A stretch of 64,000 nt of DNA. Source: Neorhizobium alkalisoli. GTDB taxonomy: Bacteria; Pseudomonadota; Alphaproteobacteria; Rhizobiales; Rhizobiaceae. Below, in pieces: positions 9,360 through 18,644 of the stretch. Within the stretch, counting starts at the first letter, position 1, and each line of letters begins with the position of its first letter. Below the pieces are notes generated by a model. The model was not told the origin of the DNA and did not search any database. It saw only the letters and a program-made list of their open reading frames with translations. A program made the translations under genes and the position numbers. The stretch spans positions 1-64,000 of the forward strand of contig NZ_PVBN01000008.1 in assembly GCF_002968635.1 (NCBI RefSeq), given 5' to 3'.

Positions 9360-11816
9360 ATGATCAGATTGATTGGTTATCTCTTTGGATTGGCTTGCGT
9401 CCTGTTTCTGGTCGTAGCCGCCGGTGTGGGTATCTACCTCACAGGGATGACCAAGGGGTTGCCGAATTACGAGGTGCTGGCCTCCTATGAGCCGCCGGTC
9501 GCGACGCGCGTCCATGCCGGCAATGGCGCCTTGATGGCGGAATACGCTCGTGAACGGCGGTTGTTTCTGCCCATCCAGGCCGTCCCTGATCGCGTGAAGG
9601 CGGCTTTCCTGTCGGCGGAAGACAAGAATTTTTACAACCATCCGGGCATCGATATTACCGGTCTCGGTCGCGCGATCCTGACCAACCTGCAGAATTTCGG
9701 TTCCGGCCGGCGTCCAGAGGGCGCTTCCACGATCACCCAGCAGGTCGCGAAGAACTTCCTTTTGACCGCCGACCAGACGATGGACCGCAAGGTCAAGGAA
9801 GCAATTCTGTCGTTCCGCATCGAACAGACCTATTCGAAGGACAAGATTCTCGAGCTTTATTTGAACGAGATTTTCTTCGGCCTTAACTCCTACGGCATCG
9901 CCGGCGCCGCATTGACCTATTTCGACAAGTCGGTAACGGAATTGACCACGGCGGAAGCGGCCTATCTTGCCGCACTTCCGAAGGGACCTGCCAATTACCA
10001 CCCGTTCCGTCGCGAAAAGCAGGCGCTCGAACGCCGCAACTGGGTCATCGATCGGATGGCGGAGAACGGTTACATCACCCAGCCCGATGCGGACGATGCC
10101 AAGAAGCAGCCGCTCGGCGTCAAGCAGCGGCGTACGGGCACGCATCTCTTTGCGTCCGATTATTTCTCGGAAGAGGTTCGCCGCCAGATCATCGAGCGTT
10201 ATGGCGACAAGTCGCTCTACGAAGGCGGCCTTTCGGTGCGCACCTCGCTTGACCCCGATCTCCAGGTGATCGCGCGTCGCGTCCTCCAGGAGGGCCTCCT
10301 GGACTATGACGAACGTCGTGGTTTCCACGGCCCCGCCGCTCAGATCGGCGTGACCGGCGACTGGGGACCTGAACTCGCCAAACTGCCGTCGCTGCGCGAT
10401 GTGCCGGAATGGAAGCTCGCCGTCGTCACCGATGTTTCGGCCAAATCGGTCTCGATCGGGCTGCAGCCTTCAACCGATGCCGGCGGCAAGGTTGACCCTG
10501 CCCGAGAGACCGGTGTGATCGCAGCCGAGGATATGAAGTGGGCGTTCCGTGAAGCCTCCGGCACCCGCAAGACGGCGAAGTCGCCGGATGGCGTGCTAAA
10601 GCCGGGGGATGTCATATACGTCGAACCGATCAGCGAAGCGTCGAAGACCTACAAGCTGCGTCAGCCGCCGAAAGTGCAGGGTGGTCTTGTCGCGATGGAC
10701 CCGAATACCGGCCGCGTGCTCGCCATGGTCGGCGGTTTTTCCTATTCGCAATCCGAGTTCAATCGCGCCACCCAGGCGATGCGCCAGCCGGGTTCCTCCT
10801 TCAAGCCTTTCGTTTATGCGGCGGCGCTCGACAATGGCTATACGCCGGCGTCGGTCATTATGGACGCTCCGATTGAAATCGTCTCCGGCGGTCAGGTCTG
10901 GAGGCCGGAAAACTACGGCGGCGATTCCGGCGGCCCGTCGACGCTGCGGACGGGTATCGAAAAATCGCGAAACCAGATGACGGTGCGCCTGGCGCAGGAC
11001 ATGGGCATGGAGCTTGTCGCCGAATATGCCGAACGCTTCGGCATCTATGACAAGATGATGCCTGTTCTGGCCATGTCTCTCGGGTCCGGCGAAACGACCG
11101 TGATGCGGATGGTGTCCGCCTATGCCGTGTTTGCCAATGGTGGAAAGCAGATCAAGCCGACCGTGATCGACCGCATCCAGGACCGGTACGGCAAGACGAT
11201 CTTCCGCCACGAGGAGCGCACCTGCGAAGGTTGCAACGCCAATGATTGGGCGAACCAGGAGGAGCCGACCGTGGCCGATAACCGTGAACAGGTTCTCGAC
11301 CCGATGACCGCCTATCAGATCACGTCGATGATGGAAGGCGTGGTTGCGCGGGGTACGGCCGCCGGCAAGATCCCGGTCAAGGACCGCCCGGTCGCCGGCA
11401 AGACCGGCACCACCAATGACGAGAAGGACGCCTGGTTCGTCGGTTACACGCCGAACCTGGTGGCTGGCCTCTATCTCGGCTTCGATACGCCGACCCCTCT
11501 CGGCAGGGGTGGCACCGGCGGGTCCCTGTCCGCTCCGATCTTCGGCAAGTTCCTGGCCGAAGCCGCCAAGCTGACGCCTGCCGAAAAGTTCCATGTTCCG
11601 GAAGGCATGCAGTTCATCGCGGTGAACCGCAAGACCGGCATGGCTGCAATGGAAGGCGAACCGGATACGATCGTCGAAGGCTTCAAGCCCGGCACAGGCC
11701 CGGCCGACGTCTTCCAGGTTATCGGCGAAGGGGAATATCTGACCCAGGACCAGATCTTCAACAACTCGCCCCAGGCTCAGCAGGCTGTGACCTCGGGCAT
11801 GCCGGGCCTCTTCTGA
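9360..11816 (+). CDS. mrcA: Penicillin-binding protein 1A (bifunctional transglycosylase/transpeptidase)
   Basis: Polymerises lipid II and cross-links peptide stems in the periplasm. It has 818 residues. One transmembrane anchor lies at about 4-28. The GT51 domain has the catalytic Glu87 in EDKNFYNHPGIDITG, GASTITQQVAKNFLL at about 121-135 and KILELYLNEIFFG at about 162-174. The penicillin-binding domain has SSFK (Ser479-x-x-Lys482), KSRNQM as the SxN box, and KTGTTND as the KTG box. An OB-like insert lies between the two domains, as in PBP1A. It follows the amidase by 250 bp in the same direction and precedes prfB. Confidence 0.97.
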   Translation: MIRLIGYLFGLACVLFLVVAAGVGIYLTGMTKGLPNYEVLASYEPPVATRVHAGNGALMAEYARERRLFLPIQAVPDRVKAAFLSAEDKNFYNHPGIDITGLGRAILTNLQNFGSGRRPEGASTITQQVAKNFLLTADQTMDRKVKEAILSFRIEQTYSKDKILELYLNEIFFGLNSYGIAGAALTYFDKSVTELTTAEAAYLAALPKGPANYHPFRREKQALERRNWVIDRMAENGYITQPDADDAKKQPLGVKQRRTGTHLFASDYFSEEVRRQIIERYGDKSLYEGGLSVRTSLDPDLQVIARRVLQEGLLDYDERRGFHGPAAQIGVTGDWGPELAKLPSLRDVPEWKLAVVTDVSAKSVSIGLQPSTDAGGKVDPARETGVIAAEDMKWAFREASGTRKTAKSPDGVLKPGDVIYVEPISEASKTYKLRQPPKVQGGLVAMDPNTGRVLAMVGGFSYSQSEFNRATQAMRQPGSSFKPFVYAAALDNGYTPASVIMDAPIEIVSGGQVWRPENYGGDSGGPSTLRTGIEKSRNQMTVRLAQDMGMELVAEYAERFGIYDKMMPVLAMSLGSGETTVMRMVSAYAVFANGGKQIKPTVIDRIQDRYGKTIFRHEERTCEGCNANDWANQEEPTVADNREQVLDPMTAYQITSMMEGVVARGTAAGKIPVKDRPVAGKTGTTNDEKDAWFVGYTPNLVAGLYLGFDTPTPLGRGGTGGSLSAPIFGKFLAEAAKLTPAEKFHVPEGMQFIAVNRKTGMAAMEGEPDTIVEGFKPGTGPADVFQVIGEGEYLTQDQIFNNSPQAQQAVTSGMPGLF

Positions 11817-11924
11817 CCCGTCGATGACCGATAGCCATCGGGCCTGGGCTTTACATCTAGGTCCGGTGCAACTATGTCCTCGGCACAGAGAAACACCCAA
11901 AATGAAGAGTGAAAAGCAAGCGCC

Positions 11925-13056
11925 ATGCGTGCGGAAATCATCAATATAGTCGACGAAATCAAGCAGGCCATAAGCCTGCTGAGGAGGCATCTTTGACTGG
12001 GACCAGGCGGTAAGACGACTGGACTGGTTGAACAACAAGGCCGAGGATCCAAACCTCTGGAACGATGCGGCGGAAGCCCAGAAACTGATGCGCGAACGTC
12101 AGCAGCTTGATGACGGCATCAATGGAGTGAGGGCCCTCGACCAGCAGCTCAACGACAATATCGGGCTCATCGAACTCGGCGAGGAAGAGGGCGACGAGGC
12201 GATCGTCAAGGAAGCCGAGGATGCGCTGAAGGCGCTGAAGGTCGAAGCTGGACGCCGTCAGGTGGAAGCGATGCTTTCGGGTGAGGCGGACGGCAACGAC
12301 ACTTATCTGGAAGTGCATTCCGGCGCCGGCGGCACCGAGAGCCAGGACTGGGCGAACATGCTGCTTCGCATGTACACCCGCTGGGCCGAGCGTCAGCGTT
12401 TCAAGGTCGAACTTCTGGAAGTGCATGACGGCGAAGAGGCCGGCATCAAGTCCGCGACCATCCTCGTCAAAGGCCACAATGCCTATGGCTGGCTGAAGAC
12501 CGAATCGGGCGTCCACCGCCTGGTCCGCATTTCGCCCTATGACAGCAATGCCCGCCGGCACACATCCTTCTCGTCGATCTGGGTCTATCCGGTCGTCGAC
12601 GACTCGATCAACATCGAGATCAACGAGAGCGATTGCCGCATCGATACCTACCGTTCCTCCGGTGCGGGCGGCCAGCACGTCAACACCACCGACTCGGCGG
12701 TCCGCATCACGCATATCCCCTCCGGCATCGTCGTTCAGTGCCAGCAGGAGCGGTCACAGCACAAGAACCGGGCCAAGGCCTGGGACATGCTGCGTGCCCG
12801 TCTCTACGAAGCGGAGCTGAAGAAGCGGGAAGAGGCGGCGAATGCCGAGGCGGCCTCGAAGACCGATATCGGCTGGGGCCATCAGATTCGTTCTTACGTG
12901 CTTCAGCCCTATCAGCTGGTGAAGGATCTGCGCACCGGCGTGGAAAGCACCGCGCCCGGCGATGTGCTGGATGGCGACTTGAACGAGTTCATGGAAGCAG
13001 CGCTCGCCCACCGCATCAGCGGCAAGGCGGACATGGAAGTTGCCGACGTCGACTGA
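11925..13056 (+). CDS. prfB: Peptide chain release factor 2 (programmed +1 frameshift)
   Basis: Release factor for UGA and UAA stop codons. It is encoded as join(11925..11993, 11995..13056): 23 codons from ATG 11925 lead to CTT TGA at 11991-11996, where a +1 shift skips T11994 and continues as GAC TGG GAC. The product has 376 residues. The peptide anticodon region lies in the middle, and the catalytic GGQ motif is in [17 protein letters not shown]. Without the frameshift the gene would appear to start at TTG 12028 and lack its first 34 residues. It is followed by a bidirectional terminator. Confidence 0.97.
11982..11997 (+). promoter_or_regulatory. prfB autoregulatory +1 frameshift site
   Basis: A Shine-Dalgarno-like AGGAGG (11982-11987), three spacer bases CAT, then CTTTGAC. 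This is the same geometry as the known E. coli RF2 site (AGGGGG, 3 nt, CUUUGAC). Low RF2 slows termination at the in-frame UGA and lets the ribosome slip +1, so RF2 controls its own level. Confidence 0.95.
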
Positions 13057-13075
13057 CGTTTCTTCCCCAGAGACT

Positions 13076-13110
13076 AAAAAGCGGCCGGGCTTCAAAAGCC
13101 GGCCGCTTTT
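13076..13110. terminator. Bidirectional terminator between prfB and the Bcr/CflA gene
   Basis: AAAA-GCGGCCGG (13081-13088), a 10-nt loop, and CCGGCCGC-TTTT (13099-13110). A-runs and T-runs on both sides serve the two convergent genes. Confidence 0.88.
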
Positions 13111-13129
13111 CGTTTGGTGCGTCAAGATT

Positions 13130-14332
13130 CTATTCTGCGGCCGCCATGGCGCCGCGTTGGCTGCGCAGCACCATCAGTGACAGCATGAGAACCACCACGG
13201 AGCAGATCGCGATGACCGTGACCATAGGTCTGGAAGTGCCGTCGGCAAATAGGCCGCCGATACCGACAACGACAGCTGATGTGACGAACTGAAGGGTACC
13301 CATCATCGCAGAAGCCGTACCGGCGATCCGGCCGTGGTGTTCGAGTGCCAGCACCGCGGCGGTCGGGATGATCATGCCGAGGAAGCCATAACCTCCGAAC
13401 AGGAAAGCCGCCATCACTTCGAGCCGGTCGAAGCCGAGCGAGGTGACGAGCGCCAGCATGACCATCATCGTCGAATAGCCGACTACCGCGCCACGAATGA
13501 CTTTTCTGAGCCCGATCTTGCGAGAAAGCCAGCCGTTCATCTGCGACATGCCGATGAAGGCCACCGCGTTGCAGGAGAAGACCACGCTGTAGAAGGATGG
13601 CGACAGGCCGTAATGATCGATCAGCACGAAGGCGGAGTTCGCCACGTAGATCATGTAGCTGGACATGCCGAACGAGGCGATCAGCACCAGCCCGAGATAG
13701 TAGCGGTCCTTGAGCAGCGTCGTATAGGACGAAAGCGCGCTGGCAATGCTGCTCTCGCTACGGGCGGCAGGCAGCCGCGTTTCCTCAAGGAAGAAGATCG
13801 CGACGACAAGCCCCAGAGCTCCGGCGCCAACCATGACGAGAAAGATCACCCGCCAGTCTCCGAAGGCCGTGATCATGCTGCCGGCAAGCGGGGCGAGGAT
13901 CGGCGAGACGCTGAAGACCAGCATCAGCCGCGACATCAGCTGGGCTGCGGCAGGACCCGTATAGAGATCGCGGACGATGGCGCGAGAGATGACAACCCCG
14001 GCGCAGGCGCCCATGCCTTGCAGGAAACGGAACGCAATCAGCCATTCGATCGAGGGCGACAGGGCGCAGCCGATTGCCCCAATGCTATAAAGAACAAGGC
14101 CGGCATAGAGGGGCCGCTTGCGTCCGAACATATCGGAGAGGGGGCCGTAGACGATCTGCGAGACTGCCATGGCGGCGAAGAAGGAAATCAGGCTCGCCTG
14201 AACCGCGTGCGTGTCGGCATTCAAGTTGGCGCTGATGGTGGGAAGTGATGGAAGATACATGTCGAGGGCAAAAAGCCCGATGGCCGAGAGCAGCCCGAGC
14301 GAAAGGGCATGCGATGAGACTCTGCTTGGCAT
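13130..14332 (-). CDS. Bcr/CflA-family multidrug efflux MFS transporter
   Basis: A 12-helix major facilitator drug:proton antiporter of the inner membrane. It has 400 residues. Family marks are LFALDMYLPSLP in the first helix, motif A GPLSDMFGRKRP at about 63-74 between helices 2 and 3, and a QGMGACAGVVISRAIVRDL segment at the helix 4 region (motif B-like arginine). Members export drugs such as bicyclomycin or chloramphenicol, or cysteine; the substrate here cannot be told. It is divergent from a TetR regulator, with a palindromic operator candidate between them, so regulator-controlled efflux is likely. Confidence 0.92.
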   Translation of the reverse strand: MPSRVSSHALSLGLLSAIGLFALDMYLPSLPTISANLNADTHAVQASLISFFAAMAVSQIVYGPLSDMFGRKRPLYAGLVLYSIGAIGCALSPSIEWLIAFRFLQGMGACAGVVISRAIVRDLYTGPAAAQLMSRLMLVFSVSPILAPLAGSMITAFGDWRVIFLVMVGAGALGLVVAIFFLEETRLPAARSESSIASALSSYTTLLKDRYYLGLVLIASFGMSSYMIYVANSAFVLIDHYGLSPSFYSVVFSCNAVAFIGMSQMNGWLSRKIGLRKVIRGAVVGYSTMMVMLALVTSLGFDRLEVMAAFLFGGYGFLGMIIPTAAVLALEHHGRIAGTASAMMGTLQFVTSAVVVGIGGLFADGTSRPMVTVIAICSVVVLMLSLMVLRSQRGAMAAAE

Positions 14333-14453
14333 TGGAAAAAACCTTTCCCGTCACCACATCTGCCGTGGTACGGCAGGGCGGAAGACGACTATGGAAGATA
14401 AATATGAGAGCCGGCGCGAACATGGCGGATGCACAGCAATCATGTAAAATATT

Positions 14454-14471
14454 TTGGACACGATTGTCCAA
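14454..14471. promoter_or_regulatory. Palindromic operator candidate for the TetR regulator
   Basis: TTGGACA-CGAT-TGTCCAA is a perfect inverted repeat with 7-bp arms, 28 bp upstream of the regulator ATG and about 120 bp upstream of the divergent efflux gene. Size, symmetry and place fit a TetR-family operator overlapping its own promoter; binding is inferred. Confidence 0.6.
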
Positions 14472-14498
14472 TTTGTCAAGTTCCGGTATGGTAGTGTC

Positions 14499-15155
14499 AT
14501 GAAAAATTCGTCTGCCGAACGCAATCAGGATCAGGACACATGGCCGCCGGCGCAAAACAAGCGGCAGGCAATCCTGAATGCTGCGGCGGATATTTTCGCC
14601 GAGGAAGGTTTTGCCGGGGCGAGCATCGATGCGATTGCGGCAAGGGCCGGGGTATCGCGTCAGACGATCTACAATCAGCTCGGCGACAAGGACAATCTTT
14701 TCCAGGTCGTCGTGACCGAGATTACCGAACGGTCGACCGCAGGCTTCTTTCGGGTTCTGGACACGTTTCCCGTTGCGCCGCAGGATCTTGAAAAGGAGTT
14801 GACCGAATTTTCGGCGCAGCTGCTGCGAAAGGCGATTTGCGACCCGAACGGTCGGTGGCTGCGCAAGCTCGTTGAAACCGAAGGTACGCGCTTCCCACAG
14901 CTCTTCGAGACCTGGAAGGAATACGGTCCGGGAAAGAAATATCCGGCCGTCGCCGCCCGTCTCGCCCAGCTTGCCCTTGCCGGCTATCTTGACCTCGACG
15001 ATCCGGCGCTTGCCGCCCGTCAATATATGGCGCTCCTGGGTGCCGATCTTCGCATCGACCAGCAGCTTGGGCGGCAGACGCCGGAATCGGAGATCGACCA
15101 GATGGCAGCGAACGCAACGCGCACCTTTCTGCGCGCCTTCGCCCGCGGGCGCTGA
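14499..15155 (+). CDS. TetR/AcrR-family transcriptional regulator
   Basis: A DNA-binding repressor with 218 residues. The N-terminal TetR helix-turn-helix spans about 22-68: RQAILNAAADIFAEEGFAGA, SIDAIAARAGVSRQTIYNQL, then GDKDNLF. The C-terminal part resembles the AcrR-type ligand and dimer domain (WLRKLVETEGTRFPQL). I chose ATG 14499 rather than GTG/ATG positions upstream because the latter would place the palindrome at 14454-14471 inside the coding region. It is divergent from the Bcr/CflA pump, which is the expected target. The ligand is unknown. Confidence 0.92.
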   Translation: MKNSSAERNQDQDTWPPAQNKRQAILNAAADIFAEEGFAGASIDAIAARAGVSRQTIYNQLGDKDNLFQVVVTEITERSTAGFFRVLDTFPVAPQDLEKELTEFSAQLLRKAICDPNGRWLRKLVETEGTRFPQLFETWKEYGPGKKYPAVAARLAQLALAGYLDLDDPALAARQYMALLGADLRIDQQLGRQTPESEIDQMAANATRTFLRAFARGR

Positions 15156-15156
15156 C

Positions 15157-15190
15157 CTTCCCGTAGAGTCAGAAGCTTCCCTAGAGTCAG
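15157..15190. repeat. Short imperfect tandem repeat between tetR and nadK
   Basis: CTTCCCGTAGAGTCAG (15157-15172) is repeated as CTTCCCTAGAGTCAG (15176-15190), one base shorter, in the short gap between the convergent regulator and nadK. It looks like a small slippage duplication; no function is evident. Confidence 0.6.
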
Positions 15191-15201
15191 CTGGCGCTGC
15201 G

Positions 15202-15975
15202 TCAGTTGTTGAACTGTTCCGCCAGGATTCGATCCGACCAGGAATGGTCCGGATCGGACAGGATACGCGCGGCGAGTTCGGTGGATTGCGCGACCCTCAC
15301 ATGCAGCACGGACTTGACCTCGGCATTGTCGGCTACGGCGTTGACCGGTCGCTTTTCCGGTTCAAGGATATCGATGTCGACGCAGACATGGTTCGGGAGT
15401 AGCGCACCGCGCCAGCGCCTCGGTCTGAAAGCTGAAACCGGCGTCATGGCGAGCAGGGGCGCTTCCAGCGGCAGGATCGGCCCATGGGCGGAGAGGTTGT
15501 AGGCGGTCGATCCGGCCGGAGTGGCAATCATGAGGCCGTCGCAGATCAGTTCCTCCAACCGCACGTGGCCATCGATCTCCACCTTGAGCTTGGCTGCCTG
15601 ATAGGACTGGCGGAAGAGATAGACCTCGTTGATGGCAAGCGCCACGGACGTCGAGCCGTCGGCATTGGTGGTTGTCATCTTGAGCGGGTGAAATTCGTTC
15701 TCGACGGCAGAGCCGATCCGTTCGTGAAGGTTTTCGGTGCGGTAGTCGTTCATCAGAAAACCGACCGAACCGCAATTCATGCCATAGACGCGTTTTGCGG
15801 TATTGATCGTCTCGTGCAGCGTCTGCAGCATGAAACCGTCACCGCCGAGCGCAACGATCACATCGGCCTCCGCGGGCGGCACGTTACCGTACAATCGGCT
15901 CAGTTCTTCCAGCCCGGACTGCGCCTCCGGCGTCGCGGATGCTATGAAGGAAAGCTTTTTCGATTGCAGCGACAT
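15202..15975 (-). CDS. nadK: NAD kinase
   Basis: Phosphorylates NAD to NADP in the cytoplasm. It has 257 residues from ATG 15975; the open frame continues upstream with unlikely Arg/Ser-rich sequence. Motifs are VALGGDGFML (GGDG at 44-47, catalytic Asp46), GMNCGSVGFLMN, the NE motif AINEVYLFR, and TPAGSTAYNLSAHGPILP, all standard for the NAD/diacylglycerol kinase superfamily. It is convergent with the TetR gene and stands alone. Confidence 0.96.
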   Translation of the reverse strand: MSLQSKKLSFIASATPEAQSGLEELSRLYGNVPPAEADVIVALGGDGFMLQTLHETINTAKRVYGMNCGSVGFLMNDYRTENLHERIGSAVENEFHPLKMTTTNADGSTSVALAINEVYLFRQSYQAAKLKVEIDGHVRLEELICDGLMIATPAGSTAYNLSAHGPILPLEAPLLAMTPVSAFRPRRWRGALLPNHVCVDIDILEPEKRPVNAVADNAEVKSVLHVRVAQSTELAARILSDPDHSWSDRILAEQFNN

Positions 15976-16220
15976 GAACGAGCTTTCGACGGCGCCGTCG
16001 CCCGAGGGCGTGCAGGGACGCTGAACCGTTTGATCTGACACTGCTCCGGAGGAAGCGTGCCGGCGAGAGGGCCTTTGGTACAGGAAAAACCGGCTTCTGG
16101 ACAAGCGCCTTCCGCTGCCCAACCGTTCCGTCTTTGCGCAAAGATCGCATCTCACCCGAGGGGGCGGGCGATTTTCCCTTTACAGGAAGAGAAAATCTGG
16201 TAACTCCCCGTCTGGAAAGT

Positions 16221-16296
<76 letters not shown>

Positions 16297-16396
16297 TCAA
16301 AATCAACCACTTAATTCAATAGACGTTCCGACGCACTCCTGCGGCGTTTCGGCTTGCCGTTCCCGGTCGTTACGGCAGGCCATGCGATAAACCCAA

Positions 16397-17284
16397 TCAC
16401 TGATGGGTCGTCTCCATATGCCTCTGGAGACGACGGCCATAGGCCTGGCTGATGCGGTCGAACACGATCGCAATGCCGACGATTGCCATCCCGTTGAAGA
16501 TGCCGAGCGTGAAATATTGGTTGGCGATGGCCTTCAGCACCGGCTGGCCGAGGCCTTGCACTCCGATCATCGAGGCGATGACAACCATGGCCAGAGCCAT
16601 CATGATGGTCTGGTTGATTCCCGCCATGATCGTCGGCAGAGCAAGGGGCATCTGCACGTCGCGCAGCTTTTGCCAGCTCGAGGAGCCGAAGGCGCTGGCC
16701 GCCTCCAGCACTTCCTTGTCCACCAGCCGGATTCCGAGATTCGTCAGCCGTATCATCGGCGGGATCGCGTAGATCACGACGGCGATCAGTCCGGGCACCT
16801 TGCCGATGCCGAGCAGCATGACCACTGGAATGAGGTAGACGAAGCTCGGCATCGTCTGCATGACGTCGAGGATGGGATTGATAGTATTCTGCAGTCGCTC
16901 CGAGCGCGACATGGCAATGCCCATGGGTAGTCCGATCACGATCGACAGGACCGTGCAGACGAAGATCATCGACATGGTCTTCATCGTGTCTTCCCACATG
17001 TCGAAGTAGCCGATGGCAAACAGGGTGGCCACGCAGCCTATCACGATCTTCCAATTGCGGCTGGCAAACCAGGCAATGGCGGCGACAGCCAGAATGATGA
17101 TCGGCCAGGGGGTTTTGACCATGATCCGTTCCGCATAGATCAGAAAGAACTGCAGCGGATCGAAGAAAGACTCGATCGCATCGCCATAGGTGCGCGTGAA
17201 GGTGCGGAATCCTTCATCGATGCTCTTTTTCAGGTTCCGCAGCGTCTCGTCGTCCATATGCGGGAAATTGGTAAGCCAGTCCAT
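16397..17284 (-). CDS. Glycine betaine/proline/choline-type ABC transporter permease
   Basis: Inner-membrane permease of a quaternary-amine importer (ProW/OpuAB family), 295 residues. The N-terminal about 50 residues are hydrophilic, then helices follow. The ABC permease EAA loop appears as EVLEAASAFGSSSWQKLRDV, followed by MPLALPTIMAGINQTIMMAL, characteristic of ProW and ChoW. It starts 58 bp after the binding-protein stop, so the two form an operon. No ATPase gene follows: 100 bp further is tRNA-Thr. An ATPase encoded elsewhere must energise it if it works. Confidence 0.93.
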   Translation of the reverse strand: MDWLTNFPHMDDETLRNLKKSIDEGFRTFTRTYGDAIESFFDPLQFFLIYAERIMVKTPWPIIILAVAAIAWFASRNWKIVIGCVATLFAIGYFDMWEDTMKTMSMIFVCTVLSIVIGLPMGIAMSRSERLQNTINPILDVMQTMPSFVYLIPVVMLLGIGKVPGLIAVVIYAIPPMIRLTNLGIRLVDKEVLEAASAFGSSSWQKLRDVQMPLALPTIMAGINQTIMMALAMVVIASMIGVQGLGQPVLKAIANQYFTLGIFNGMAIVGIAIVFDRISQAYGRRLQRHMETTHQ

Positions 17285-17342
17285 CGCCTGCTCCCTCCTT
17301 GAAAGGGCCGTCGCCAGCCGTTGCCGGCGACGGCGCGTCTGG

Positions 17343-18344
17343 TTAGAGCGCGGACTTGATCTTTTCGGCCGCCTCCGGCGTTACCCACTTGGTCCAAAGA
17401 TCTTCATGTTCCTTCAGGAACTGCTTGGCACCATCGTCGCCGCTCGACTGGTTGTCGGTCATCCAGGCCATCAGGGTGTTGACCGTATCGTTGGTCCAGG
17501 ACCGCTTGTTGAGATAGGCCATGATGTCGGCACCGGCACGATCTGCAAAGGCTTTGGTGACGAGTGTCTGCACTTTGTCCTTCGGCCAGTCGTTCGGCTT
17601 GGGATCTGCACAGTCAGCAACCGTGTTGCACCGCTTCCATTCGGCCGCGTCGGCCGGTACCCCGTGGCCGAGCTTGACCATCTGGTACTTTCCGAGAAGC
17701 GCAGTCGGGGCCCAATAGTATCCGACCCATCCTTCCTTGCGCTCATAGGCCTTGGCGATCGAGCCGTCGAGGCCAGCCGCCGAGCCGGTATCGACAAGCG
17801 TGAAGCCCGCCTTTTCGGCGCCGTAGGCCTTGTAGAACTGGGTCGTGGCAACGGTCCCGCCCCAACCCTGGGGACCATTGTGGACTGCGCCCTTCTTCTT
17901 GTCTTCGGGATCCGGGAAAAGTTCCGGATGCTTGAGAGCGTCCTGGATGGTCTTGATATCGGGATGGGCGTCAGCGACGTATTTCGGGATCCACCAACCC
18001 TGCACGGCGCCATCGGAAAGCGCCACGGCGGCGCCTACCAGCTTGCCCTCGGCAATGCCGCGGCTGACGACTTCCGGTAACAGATCCACCCAGCCTTCGG
18101 GTGCGATGTCCGGCTCACCCTTTTCCACCATCGAGGTAATGGTGGGAACCGTGTCCCCGACGATGATTTCCGCGTCGCAGCCGTAGCCTTCGTTCAGGAT
18201 GAACTTGTCGAGGCTTGCCAGCACCTCGGCGCTCTGCCAGTTCATGCTCGCGATCGTGACGTCACCGCATTCCGCTGCTTCGGCGCCTGCAAAGCCTCCG
18301 AACATGCCCAAGGCAAGGCAGGTCGAGGCGAGTAGCTTGTTCAT
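17343..18344 (-). CDS. Glycine betaine/proline-type ABC transporter substrate-binding protein
   Basis: Periplasmic ligand receptor of the OpuAC/ProX family, 333 residues. The signal peptide MNKLLASTCLALGMFGGFAG ends near AEAA at residue 24. The mature protein opens CGDVTIASMNWQSAEV, and WVDLLPEV, GWWIPKYVADAHP, GYYWAPTALLGKY and several further tryptophans could form the aromatic box that binds quaternary ammonium groups. I chose ATG 18344 for the signal peptide and an upstream GAGGGAA. Substrate (glycine betaine, proline betaine or choline) is not certain. Operon with the permease; role is osmoprotectant or nutrient uptake. Confidence 0.93.
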   Translation of the reverse strand: MNKLLASTCLALGMFGGFAGAEAAECGDVTIASMNWQSAEVLASLDKFILNEGYGCDAEIIVGDTVPTITSMVEKGEPDIAPEGWVDLLPEVVSRGIAEGKLVGAAVALSDGAVQGWWIPKYVADAHPDIKTIQDALKHPELFPDPEDKKKGAVHNGPQGWGGTVATTQFYKAYGAEKAGFTLVDTGSAAGLDGSIAKAYERKEGWVGYYWAPTALLGKYQMVKLGHGVPADAAEWKRCNTVADCADPKPNDWPKDKVQTLVTKAFADRAGADIMAYLNKRSWTNDTVNTLMAWMTDNQSSGDDGAKQFLKEHEDLWTKWVTPEAAEKIKSAL

Positions 18345-18585
18345 TTCGCAGTTCCCTCTTCTGTATGGTTTTTTAAGAGGAGGCAGATCCACCCTCCCAT
18401 GACAGTCTTGCAAGGTCCAGAAATGACGCTGTTTCAATCACGCCTATCGTGATCCTTTTTCCGCCAAGCTGCCGAAAAGGAAAGCGTAAAATCCACCGGG
18501 CAATGAGGCGCAGCTACCTTGAAGCCCATGGACATGCTGAGCCGTCCGGTTGTGATGCAGCGATCCCCATTCGGATATCGGAATG

Positions 18586-18618
18586 CGAAAACGCCCGCAA
18601 CGCGTAGCGCTGCGGGCG
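18586..18618 (-). terminator. Rho-independent terminator of ugd
   Basis: CGCCCGCA/TGCGGGCG stem (18592-18599 with 18611-18618) and 11-nt loop followed on the minus strand by TTTTC, 27 bp after the ugd stop. Confidence 0.85.
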
Positions 18619-18644
18619 TCCGTCAAGACTGCCGTTGGGGAGTG

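Noticed and set aside
16311-16396. Possible ATPase remnant downstream of the betaine permease
   Set aside because: Translation of the 100 bp shows no Walker A, signature or other ABC motif; only short unrelated peptides.
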